A DNA stretch of 64,000 bases from Bacteroides faecichinchillae JCM 17102 (GTDB lineage Bacteria > Bacteroidota > Bacteroidia > Bacteroidales > Bacteroidaceae): the NCBI RefSeq assembly GCF_000614145.1, contig NZ_BAKK01000013.1:1-64000 (forward strand). The letters are read 5' to 3'. Shown in pieces: positions 36,479 through 44,306 of this stretch. Both the position numbers and the translations under genes were made by a program. The number at the start of each line of letters is the position of its first letter. Position 1 is the stretch's first letter. The notes under the pieces are model-generated. The model did not search any database, was not told where the DNA came from, and saw only the letters and a program-made list of their open reading frames with translations.

Positions 36479-37909
36479 ATGATTACATTTACTCTTTGCC
36501 TGCTAGCGCTGATAGTGGGCTATTTTACATACGGGCGTCTGATGGAACGTATTTTTGGCCCGGATGACCGTAAAACTCCGGCTCTTACGAAAGCCGATGG
36601 GGTGGATTATATTCCATTACCTACTTGGAAAATATTCATGATTCAATTCCTTAATATTGCTGGGTTAGGTCCGATCTTCGGTGCTATTATGGGAGCTAAA
36701 TTTGGAATTTCTTCCTATTTATGGATTGTACTGGGGAGTATCTTTGCAGGTGCAGTTCATGACTATTTTGCAGGAATGTTGTCTTTACGTTATGGTGGTG
36801 AAAGTCTTCCTGAAATAATAGGTCGTTATTTGGGATTAACTACCAAACAGATTATGAGAGGATTTACAGTTCTTTTAATGATTTTAGTAGGTGCTGTCTT
36901 TGTAGCAGGTCCGGCTGGATTATTAGCCAAACTGACGCCTGAGAGTCTGGATGCTACGTTTTGGATTATAGTAGTCTTTATTTATTATATTTTGGCAACG
37001 TTGCTTCCAGTCGATAAGATTATTGGTAAAATCTATCCGATCTTTGCGATTGCTTTACTTTTTATGGCAGTTGGTATCTTGGTGATGCTTTATATTTATC
37101 ATCCGGCGTTGCCGGAACTTTGGGACGGATTGCAGAATACCAATCCTGAAGCGGATAAACTTCCTATTTTTCCTATTATGTTTGTCAGTATTGCTTGTGG
37201 TGCTATTTCCGGCTTTCATGCTACACAAAGTCCGTTGATGGCGCGTTGTATGACATCAGAGCATCATGGACGTCCGGTATTTTATGGAGCAATGATAACC
37301 GAAGGTATTGTAGCTTTAATTTGGGCTGCCGCTGCTACTTATTTCTTTCATGAGAATGGGATGGAAGAAAGTAATGCTTCTGTGATAGTAGACTCAATTA
37401 CTAAAGGATGGTTGGGGACTATTGGAGGTGTGCTGGCTATTTTAGGAGTAATTGCAGCCCCCATAACTTCGGGAGATACAGCCTTCCGTTCCGCTCGTTT
37501 GATTGTGGCTGACTTTCTGGGATTGGAACAAAAGAGTATGCGCCGTCGTTTGTATATATGTATTCCAATGTTTGCTGTAGCTATTGGGTTACTTTTATAT
37601 AGTTTACAAGATGCAAATGGATTTAATATGATATGGCGTTATTTTGCCTGGGCTAATCAAACACTGGCTGTATTTACGTTATGGGCAATAACGGTTTATC
37701 TAGCGGTTTCAAAAAAGCCTTATTGGATAACGTTGATACCTGCTTTGTTTATGACTTGTGTTTGTTCTACTTATATATGTATTGCGCCCGAAGGTTTAGG
37801 ACTTTCGCATATGCTTTCTTACTATATCGGCATTAGTTGTGTAGTGGTTGCTGTTATTTGGTTCTTTGTATGGTTTGGGCGACAAAAGACAGGAAAATTA
37901 TCAGAATGA
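36479..37909 (+). CDS. cstA: CstA-family carbon starvation transporter
   Basis: Polytopic inner-membrane protein of the CstA/BtsT family, transporters of pyruvate and possibly peptides. The 476 residues are the compact form, shorter than the ~700-residue E. coli CstA. Family features: the N-terminal YGRLMERIFGPDDRKTPALTKADGVDYIP, then NIAGLGPIFGAIMGA, HDYFAGMLSLRYGGESLPEIIG, FHATQSPLMARCM and APITSGDTAFRSARLI, with about 12 hydrophobic helices. The stop overlaps the start of the next small gene (ATGA), so they form an operon. Confidence 0.94.
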   Translation: MITFTLCLLALIVGYFTYGRLMERIFGPDDRKTPALTKADGVDYIPLPTWKIFMIQFLNIAGLGPIFGAIMGAKFGISSYLWIVLGSIFAGAVHDYFAGMLSLRYGGESLPEIIGRYLGLTTKQIMRGFTVLLMILVGAVFVAGPAGLLAKLTPESLDATFWIIVVFIYYILATLLPVDKIIGKIYPIFAIALLFMAVGILVMLYIYHPALPELWDGLQNTNPEADKLPIFPIMFVSIACGAISGFHATQSPLMARCMTSEHHGRPVFYGAMITEGIVALIWAAAATYFFHENGMEESNASVIVDSITKGWLGTIGGVLAILGVIAAPITSGDTAFRSARLIVADFLGLEQKSMRRRLYICIPMFAVAIGLLLYSLQDANGFNMIWRYFAWANQTLAVFTLWAITVYLAVSKKPYWITLIPALFMTCVCSTYICIAPEGLGLSHMLSYYIGISCVVVAVIWFFVWFGRQKTGKLSE

Positions 37910-38136
37910 AGAAAATAAGAAAATCAACAAAGGTTGCAATAGCATTCTTTATTTATGTATCAGTAACGGCTGCTTATCTGTTGCCTCGTAATACGGAAGT
38001 TAGCAATTTAGAAAAGTGGCTTACAGTGGCAGTGTCTTATGTCATTGTATTACTTCTATGGTTAGTGCTTCGCAAAAAAGAACAGATGCGCGAACGCCGA
38101 AATAAAGACGAACAATCTATTCACTCAAAAAAGTAA
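37906..38136 (+). CDS. Small two-helix membrane protein downstream of cstA (76 aa)
   Basis: ATG 37906 overlaps the cstA stop by four bases. The product has a basic N-terminus (MKKIRKSTK), a hydrophobic helix (VAIAFFIYVSVTAAYLL), a second one (KWLTVAVSYVIVLLLWLVL) and a very basic tail (RKKEQMRERRNK). It may help CstA, much as small partner proteins accompany the E. coli transporter, but there is no sequence similarity I can claim. The barrel-protein gene follows after 4 nt. Confidence 0.75.
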   Translation: MKKIRKSTKVAIAFFIYVSVTAAYLLPRNTEVSNLEKWLTVAVSYVIVLLLWLVLRKKEQMRERRNKDEQSIHSKK

Positions 38137-38140
38137 ATTC

Positions 38141-38626
38141 ATGAAGAAATTAGCTTTAGCTATTTGCCTATTGGTCGTTTCAATGGCTGCACAGGCACAG
38201 TTTGAAAAAGGAACTACGATTATTAATCCTTCTGTTTCCGGATTGGATTTTTCGTACAGTAAAAATGATAAGGCAAGATTTGGAATCGGTGCACAAGCCG
38301 GTACATTCCTTGTAGACGGTATCGCATTGATGGTGAATCTCGGTGCCGACTGGTCGAAACCAGTGGATGAATATACAATAGGTACAGGAATGCGATTCTA
38401 TTTCAATAAAACCGGTGTCTATCTAGGTGGCGGACTTGATTGGAACCGTTTTCGTTGGAGTGGTGGAAACCATCAGACTGATTGGGGATTAGGTATAGAA
38501 GCAGGTTATGCTTTTTTTCTTTCCCGTACGGTAACGATTGAACCTGCCGTTTATTACAAATGGCGTTTTAATGACGGAGATATGTCTCGTTTTGGAATTA
38601 AGGTAGGATTTGGATTCTACTTTTAA
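38141..38626 (+). CDS. Small outer-membrane beta-barrel protein (161 aa)
   Basis: Signal peptide (MKKLALAICLLVVSMAAQAQ, cleavage after residue 20), then about eight predicted beta-strands with glycine/aromatic alternation (FGIGAQAGTFLVDGIALMVNLGADW, YLGGGLDWNRFRWSGG, EPAVYYKWRF) and a C-terminal phenylalanine (FGFYF). This fits the OmpA/OmpW-like eight-stranded porin class. No ligand is known. It is the third gene of the cstA operon (4-nt gap) and ends at the dispersed hairpin at 38629. Confidence 0.78.
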   Translation: MKKLALAICLLVVSMAAQAQFEKGTTIINPSVSGLDFSYSKNDKARFGIGAQAGTFLVDGIALMVNLGADWSKPVDEYTIGTGMRFYFNKTGVYLGGGLDWNRFRWSGGNHQTDWGLGIEAGYAFFLSRTVTIEPAVYYKWRFNDGDMSRFGIKVGFGFYF

Positions 38627-38628
38627 AT

Positions 38629-38697
38629 AAAGGACTAATAATGAAGAATAAGTTACACACCATATACACTGTAAGTAATTCTTCATTATTAGTCTTT
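38629..38697. terminator. Long hairpin between convergent genes, dispersed repeat copy A
   Basis: Arms AAAGGACTAATAATGAAGAAT (38629-38649; one base over twenty, shown here only as the arm) and its near-exact reverse complement (38678-38697, one base shorter) frame a ~28-nt loop. It sits 2 nt after the barrel gene and 5 nt before the uvrA stop. The same arms reappear at 43086-43163. Probably a bidirectional terminator. Confidence 0.75.
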
Positions 38698-38702
38698 CAT
38701 TT

Positions 38703-41474
38703 TTAATTGAGCTTTTCTTTTAGGAATTGCCCCGTATAGCTTGCCCCGCAGGCGGCCACTTCTTCAGGAGTACCTACTGCCACAATATTTCCGCCTTTAT
38801 CTCCACCTTCCGGTCCTAGATCAATAACATAATCAGCACATTTGATAACATCCATATTATGTTCAATGATTACAATACTGTGTCCGCGACGGATCAGTGC
38901 ATCGAAAGCATCCAATAGTTTGCGGATGTCGTGGAAATGTAATCCGGTAGTAGGTTCGTCAAATATAAACATAGTCGGATCTGCTTTTTCTTGGCTTAAA
39001 TAGAATGCTAATTTCACACGTTGGTTTTCACCACCAGATAAAGTTGAAGAGGATTGTCCTAATTTTATATATCCTAGACCTACATCTTGTAAAGGGAGGA
39101 GTTTTTTCACGATCTTTTTTTGCCCATGTTCGGTAAAGAACTCGATAGCCTGATTGACTGTCATCTCCAATACATCATAGATGTTCTTATTCTGAAACTT
39201 AACTTCTAATGTATCAGATTTGAATCGCTTCCCATGACAAGATTCACACTCCAATACCAAGTCTGCCATAAATTGCATCTCTACGGTAATAGTTCCTTCA
39301 CCCTTACATTCTTCACAACGTCCCCCTTCACTGTTGAAACTAAAGAATCCGGCGGTATATCCCATTTGTTTCGCTAAAGGTTGATCTGCCCATAGCTTAC
39401 GAATCTCATCGTATGCCTTGATGTAGGTAACTGGATTTGAACGCGATGATTTACCTATTGGATTCTGGTCTACAAATTCAATATTTCGTAAATCCTGTAT
39501 ACTGCCTCCGATAGAAGAAAATTCTCCGGGACGATCACTGCATTCATCGAGTTCACGTTTTAATGCACGATAGAAGATGTCACGTACTAATGTACTCTTT
39601 CCTGAGCCCGAAACACCTGTAACGACTGTCATTACATTGAGCGGAAAGCGTACATTAACTCCTTTCAGATTATTTTCACGTGCTCCTTTTAGCTCGATAT
39701 AATTATTCCATGGACGGCGATGATTGGGAACAGGGATTTCTTCTTCTCCTAAAAGATAACGGACAGTGTGACTATTGCTGCCTTTTTTTAAGTCTTTCAT
39801 ATCGCCTTGATATACAACCTCTCCCCCTAAGCGTCCGGCATTAGGACCAATATCGATAATGTAATCGGCAGCACGAATAATTTCCTCATCGTGTTCTACC
39901 ACAACAACGGTATTTCCTAATTGTTGCAGCTGACGCAATACATGAATCAGACGATCTGTGTCACGACTATGTAGCCCGATACTTGGCTCATCAAGAATAT
40001 AAAGACTGCCAACGAGGCTGCTTCCTAATGAGGTTGCCAAATTTATACGTTGGCTTTCACCTCCGGATAGTGAATTGCTGAGTCGGTTTAACGTCAGATA
40101 TCCTAATCCTACATCAATTAAAAAGCGAATACGACTATTGATTTCAATCAGGATACGGCGTGCTACATTGCTATCGTGTTCATTCAGTTGCAAATGATCG
40201 AAGAACTGTTTTAAATCCGTAATTGGTAAATCTACTAATTCGGAAATGTTTCTTCCATTTACCCGTACATACCCGGCTTCCGGTTTCAGACGTGTACCAT
40301 GGCATTTCGGACAGAGCGTTTTTCCCCGATAACGAGCCAGCATAACACGGTATTGTATTTTATATTGACTTTCCTCCAGCATCTTGAAGAAATCATTGAT
40401 ACCGTGAAAATATTGATTTCCTTCCCAAAGAATCCTCCGTTGTTCGTCTGTTAGTTCATAATAAGGAGTGAAAATCGGGAAATCAAATTTATCCGCATTG
40501 TGAATAAGTTCTTCTTTCCATTCTCCCATTTTCTCACCTCGCCAACAAACGATAGCACCTTCGTATACAGATAAAGAGCGATCAGGAACGACCAAATGTT
40601 CATCGATACCGATCACTTTACCGAATCCTTCACATACAGGACAAGCTCCAATTGGAGAATTAAAAGAAAACATCTGGTCATTAGGTTCCTCGAAAATAAT
40701 GCCATCTGCTTCGAATTTGGAACTAAAAGTATGTAGTTGTGTTGTTCCATCTGAAAGGTAGAAACGTAGAATACAAGTACCGTCGCCTTCATACATTGCA
40801 GTTTCTGCAGAGTCTGTTAGTCGACTGATAGCATCTTTGCTACTAGCTACAGCCATACGGTCTATTAAAAGATAAACGTCATCCCCTTTTGTATAGTTAT
40901 ACTCATCGATACGTTTCATCTCACCGTTTACTTCTACTCTGTTGAAACCTTGTTTCAGGTCTATCTCCAGTTGCTGCTGTAAAGTACGGTTTTCGCGAAG
41001 TCTTATAGGAGTCAATACAGTGTATCTGATTCCTTCGGGATAAGATAACATACAATTGACAATATCCTCAGTCGAATGTTTCTTTACCTCCTGACCGCTG
41101 ATAGGGCTATAAGTCTTTCCGACACGAGCATAAAGCAGACGTAAATATTCATAGATTTCAGTAGAAGTGCCTACAGTCGAACGTGGATTTCGACTGTTTA
41201 CTTTCTGTTCAATGGCAATGGCAGGCGGAATTCCTTTGATAAAATCACATTCAGGTTTACTCATTCGTCCCAGAAACTGACGTGCATAGCTGCTGAGACT
41301 TTCTACATATCGGCGCTGTCCTTCTGCGTAGAGGGTATCAAAAGCAAGTGACGATTTGCCTGAACCTGATAACCCTGTAATAACGACAAGTTTGTTACGG
41401 GGAATATCTACGTCAATGTTTTTAAGATTATTAACCCGTGCTCCCTTGATTGAGATATATTTGTTTTCTGACAT
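38703..41474 (-). CDS. uvrA: Excinuclease ABC subunit A
   Basis: Damage-recognition ATPase of nucleotide excision repair, working with UvrB and UvrC. Start chosen at ATG 41474 (MSENKYISIKGARVNNLKN), giving 923 residues, the family's usual size; an ATG 30 nt upstream would add a non-conserved leader. Two ABC modules are visible: Walker A GLSGSGKS (34-41) and GVSGSGKST (near 620), signatures LSGGESQR and LSGGENQR, and Walker B LYILDEPSIG and MFIFDEPTTG. Zinc modules appear in CPVCEGFG, CPKCHGTR, CEECKGEG and CESCHGKRF. The divergent GHL10 gene shares the upstream region. Confidence 0.98.
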   Translation of the reverse strand: MSENKYISIKGARVNNLKNIDVDIPRNKLVVITGLSGSGKSSLAFDTLYAEGQRRYVESLSSYARQFLGRMSKPECDFIKGIPPAIAIEQKVNSRNPRSTVGTSTEIYEYLRLLYARVGKTYSPISGQEVKKHSTEDIVNCMLSYPEGIRYTVLTPIRLRENRTLQQQLEIDLKQGFNRVEVNGEMKRIDEYNYTKGDDVYLLIDRMAVASSKDAISRLTDSAETAMYEGDGTCILRFYLSDGTTQLHTFSSKFEADGIIFEEPNDQMFSFNSPIGACPVCEGFGKVIGIDEHLVVPDRSLSVYEGAIVCWRGEKMGEWKEELIHNADKFDFPIFTPYYELTDEQRRILWEGNQYFHGINDFFKMLEESQYKIQYRVMLARYRGKTLCPKCHGTRLKPEAGYVRVNGRNISELVDLPITDLKQFFDHLQLNEHDSNVARRILIEINSRIRFLIDVGLGYLTLNRLSNSLSGGESQRINLATSLGSSLVGSLYILDEPSIGLHSRDTDRLIHVLRQLQQLGNTVVVVEHDEEIIRAADYIIDIGPNAGRLGGEVVYQGDMKDLKKGSNSHTVRYLLGEEEIPVPNHRRPWNNYIELKGARENNLKGVNVRFPLNVMTVVTGVSGSGKSTLVRDIFYRALKRELDECSDRPGEFSSIGGSIQDLRNIEFVDQNPIGKSSRSNPVTYIKAYDEIRKLWADQPLAKQMGYTAGFFSFNSEGGRCEECKGEGTITVEMQFMADLVLECESCHGKRFKSDTLEVKFQNKNIYDVLEMTVNQAIEFFTEHGQKKIVKKLLPLQDVGLGYIKLGQSSSTLSGGENQRVKLAFYLSQEKADPTMFIFDEPTTGLHFHDIRKLLDAFDALIRRGHSIVIIEHNMDVIKCADYVIDLGPEGGDKGGNIVAVGTPEEVAACGASYTGQFLKEKLN

Positions 41475-41511
41475 AAAATACTCCTTTTTTATGGTAGTCG
41501 GCAAAGTTAAC

Positions 41512-41540
41512 GAATTTATCGAGAGTTTGTATTATCTTTG
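41512..41540. promoter_or_regulatory. Divergent -7 elements for uvrA and the second GHL10 gene
   Basis: Minus strand TAACTTTG (41512-41519) lies 37 nt before the uvrA start. Plus strand TATCTTTG (41533-41540) lies 28 nt before ATG 41569. Both match TAnnTTTG. No SOS-type box was recognised. Confidence 0.5.
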
Positions 41541-41568
41541 CGTCACATTATTATGATTTAAGAACATT

Positions 41569-43077
41569 ATGAATCTGAAAAATTATCTTTTCTTTTTAGC
41601 TCTTCTTCTGGCTGTAGAAGTAGGGGCACAGGTGCCTTCGGGAAATAAATATCCCAAACGAGAGTTTCGTGCTGCATGGATACAAGCTGTAAACGGGCAG
41701 TTTCGTGGTATTCCTACAGAGACATTGAAGCAGACATTGATTAGCCAGTTGAATTCTCTTCAGGGAGCGGGTATCAATGCGATTATCTTTCAGGTACGTC
41801 CCGAGGCCGATGCTTTGTATGCTTCCCAATATGAACCGTGGAGTCGGTTCCTAACGGGTACTCAAGGACAGATGCCATCTCCGATGTGGGATCCGATGCA
41901 GTTTATGATTGAGGAATGTCATAAACGTAATATGGAGTTTCATGCTTGGATTAATCCTTATCGTACAAAGACTTCATTGAAGAATCAGCTTGCTCCTACA
42001 CATATCTATAATGAGCATCCTGAATGGTTTGTTACTTATGGTGACCAATTATTTTTCGATCCGGCATTACCTGAGAGTCGTGAGTATATTTGTAAGATTA
42101 TTACTGATATTGTATCGCGTTATGATGTAGATGCTATTCATATGGATGATTATTTCTATCCTTATCCGGTCAAAGGACTTGATTTTCCGGATGATGCAAG
42201 TTTTGCCCGTTACGGTGGCGGTTTTAGCAATAAGGCTGATTGGCGTAGAAGTAATGTCAATATATTGATTAAAAAGATTCATGAGACAGTGCGTGGAGTA
42301 AAACCATGGGTGAAGTTTGGAGTAAGTCCATTTGGTATTTACCGTAATCAAAAGTCCGATCCGTTGGGTAGCAACACAAATGGATTGCAAAATTATGATG
42401 ATTTGTACGCAGATGTTCTGTTGTGGGCACGCGAAGGATGGATTGATTATAATATTCCACAAATTTATTGGGAAATAGGTCATAAGGCTGCCGATTACGA
42501 GACATTGGTTAAATGGTGGGCAAAACATTCAGAGAACCGTCCGTTATTTATAGGTCAGTCTATAATGAATACAGTACAGAATGCTGATCCTCAAAATCCT
42601 TCTATCAATCAGCTTCCGCGAAAGATGGCATTGCAACGAGCCTACCAAACTATTGGAGGAAGTTGCCAATGGTATGCAGCTGCATTGGTTGAAAACACAG
42701 GTCAATATCGGGACGCTTTGATACAGGAATATCATAAATATCCGGCTTTGATTCCAGTATTTGATTTTATGGATAACAAAGCTCCCGATAAAGTTCGTAA
42801 AGTGAAAAAAGTATGGACTGAAGATGGGTATATCCTTTTCTGGACAGCACCGAAAGCAGATACAGAGATGGATAAAGCAGTTCAATATGTAGTTTATCGT
42901 TTTGGATCGAAAGAAAAAGTAGATATTGAAGATCCTTCGCATATTGTAGCTATTACCCGCAATCCTTTTTATAAACTTCCATACGATGATGGGAAAACGA
43001 AGTATCGTTATGTAGTGACAGCTTTAGACCGTTTGCAAAACGAGTCAAAATCTGTTAGTAAAAAAGTAAAGCTGTAA
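41569..43077 (+). CDS. GH10-like (GHL10/DUF187) secreted glycoside hydrolase, copy 2
   Basis: Second member of the family found at 34914. 502 residues with signal peptide MNLKNYLFFLALLLAVEVGAQ. Shared motifs: FRAAWIQAVNGQFRG, INAIIFQVRPEADALYAS, CHKRNMEFHAWINPYRTK, VDAIHMDDYFYPYP (acidic catalytic-type strand), VKFGVSPFG and IYWEIGHKAADYETLVKWW. It ends in a fibronectin-like domain. The two paralogues differ in loops, so they likely act on different bonds. Its 3' end meets the chromate transporter genes at a shared hairpin. Confidence 0.88.
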   Translation: MNLKNYLFFLALLLAVEVGAQVPSGNKYPKREFRAAWIQAVNGQFRGIPTETLKQTLISQLNSLQGAGINAIIFQVRPEADALYASQYEPWSRFLTGTQGQMPSPMWDPMQFMIEECHKRNMEFHAWINPYRTKTSLKNQLAPTHIYNEHPEWFVTYGDQLFFDPALPESREYICKIITDIVSRYDVDAIHMDDYFYPYPVKGLDFPDDASFARYGGGFSNKADWRRSNVNILIKKIHETVRGVKPWVKFGVSPFGIYRNQKSDPLGSNTNGLQNYDDLYADVLLWAREGWIDYNIPQIYWEIGHKAADYETLVKWWAKHSENRPLFIGQSIMNTVQNADPQNPSINQLPRKMALQRAYQTIGGSCQWYAAALVENTGQYRDALIQEYHKYPALIPVFDFMDNKAPDKVRKVKKVWTEDGYILFWTAPKADTEMDKAVQYVVYRFGSKEKVDIEDPSHIVAITRNPFYKLPYDDGKTKYRYVVTALDRLQNESKSVSKKVKL

Positions 43078-43085
43078 AAAGAGAT

Positions 43086-43163
43086 AAAGGACTAAAATAA
43101 AGAATGAAGAATTGGCTGCGCTATCATGCTGCATAGTTATTCTTCATTCTTTATTAGTCCTTT
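43086..43163. terminator. Long hairpin between convergent genes, dispersed repeat copy B
   Basis: Left arm begins AAAGGACTAA and runs to GAAGAAT (about 43112); the right arm (43139-43163) is its reverse complement apart from two extra A in the left arm. The arms share sequence with the hairpin at 38629-38697, but the loops differ. Lies 9 nt after the GHL10 stop and 7 nt before the chromate transporter stop. Confidence 0.75.
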
Positions 43164-43169
43164 AATTAT

Positions 43170-43718
43170 TTAGTAAAGCAGTAATCCAGCTATCCCGCAA
43201 ACAATAATCATTAAAATAGGATTAGCTTTATACTTTCGGGTTCCAATAAAAGCAACCAAGAAGATAATGATACTGATAACAAATGAGTAAGTATCTTTTG
43301 TTGGTGATCCAAAATTCTCTGTATTCATCAACACTAAAGCTGCCGAAGCTAATAGTCCGACTACAGCCGGGCGCAAACCATTGAAGACCGATTCTACTAC
43401 TGGATGCTTCTGGTATTTCAAGAAGAATTTACTGATTGTCAGCATAAGGATAAAGGACGGAAATATTACTGCAAATGTTGCAATAATAGATCCCCAGATA
43501 CTACCAGTGGCAGTAAAACCTACATAGGTAGCTGCATTGATTCCGATTGGCCCGGGAGTCATTTGGCTTATAGCGACAATGTCTGTGAATTCTTGCGAAC
43601 TTAACCATTCATAGCGGGTTACTACTTCTCCCTGAATCATTGAAAGCATAGCATAACCTCCTCCAAAGCCAAACAATCCAATTTTGAAAAACGTATAGAA
43701 CAATTGAATATATATCAT
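43170..43718 (-). CDS. Chromate/anion transporter, short-chain, second half
   Basis: CHR-family membrane protein of 182 residues with about six hydrophobic helices. It has the FGFGGGYAMLSMI opening and SQMTPGPIGINAATYVGF, both typical of ChrA halves. Short-chain ChrA proteins work in pairs, and its partner lies 30 nt upstream on the same strand. The pair would export chromate or another oxyanion using the proton or anion gradient. Natural substrate unknown in anaerobes. Confidence 0.88.
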   Translation of the reverse strand: MIYIQLFYTFFKIGLFGFGGGYAMLSMIQGEVVTRYEWLSSQEFTDIVAISQMTPGPIGINAATYVGFTATGSIWGSIIATFAVIFPSFILMLTISKFFLKYQKHPVVESVFNGLRPAVVGLLASAALVLMNTENFGSPTKDTYSFVISIIIFLVAFIGTRKYKANPILMIIVCGIAGLLLY

Positions 43719-43748
43719 GTCTCTAATTACAAATTATGTGTTTTAACA

Positions 43749-44306
43749 TTATATTTTTCCAGTTTTATCTTTAGTCGATTTGAATTTTCCCCAAAGAAAA
43801 CCTCCTACGCCGGCAGCAATAATAATCCAGATAGGAGAGAAGCCTAATAGCCAAATTAATAAAGCTGAAACAACAGGAATCCACAAATTATAAAGGTTGA
43901 TTTTTGCTGATTTTCCCATAGTGAAAGTTGGAGCAGCAATCAAAGCCACTACAGCAGGACGGATACCTTTAAAAATACGTTCGACAATCGGATTATCTTT
44001 GAAGTTATGGAAAAACAGAGCGATGGCTAGGATGATGATAAATGAAGGTAAAATAGTTCCTAATGCAGTGACAATACTTCCACGAATGCCACGTAGTTTG
44101 TATCCTATAAAAATTGAAATATTTACTGCCAAGATTCCTGGTGCAGACTGGGAAATAGCCAATAGATCAATAAAATCTTCTTGAGCTATCCACTTTCGCT
44201 TAGTAACAATTTCATTTTCAATAAGTGGTACCATCGCATACCCTCCACCGATGGTAAAGGCACCTATTTTAAAAAAGATTCCAAATGATTCAAGATAAAT
44301 GTTCAT
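43749..44306 (-). CDS. Chromate/anion transporter, short-chain, first half
   Basis: CHR-family, 185 residues, with FKIGAFTIGGGYAMVPLIENEIVTKRKW and AISQSAPGILAVNISIFIGYKLRG, matching the N-terminal half type. About six hydrophobic helices; pairs with the gene immediately downstream. Its start overlaps the stop of the large HTCS gene by four bases, so regulator and transporter are co-transcribed. Confidence 0.88.
   Translation of the reverse strand: MNIYLESFGIFFKIGAFTIGGGYAMVPLIENEIVTKRKWIAQEDFIDLLAISQSAPGILAVNISIFIGYKLRGIRGSIVTALGTILPSFIIILAIALFFHNFKDNPIVERIFKGIRPAVVALIAAPTFTMGKSAKINLYNLWIPVVSALLIWLLGFSPIWIIIAAGVGGFLWGKFKSTKDKTGKI

Noticed and set aside
44303..44306. Possible frameshift between the HTCS and chromate genes
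   Set aside because: The four-base ATGA overlap is a normal operon junction and both proteins are complete.
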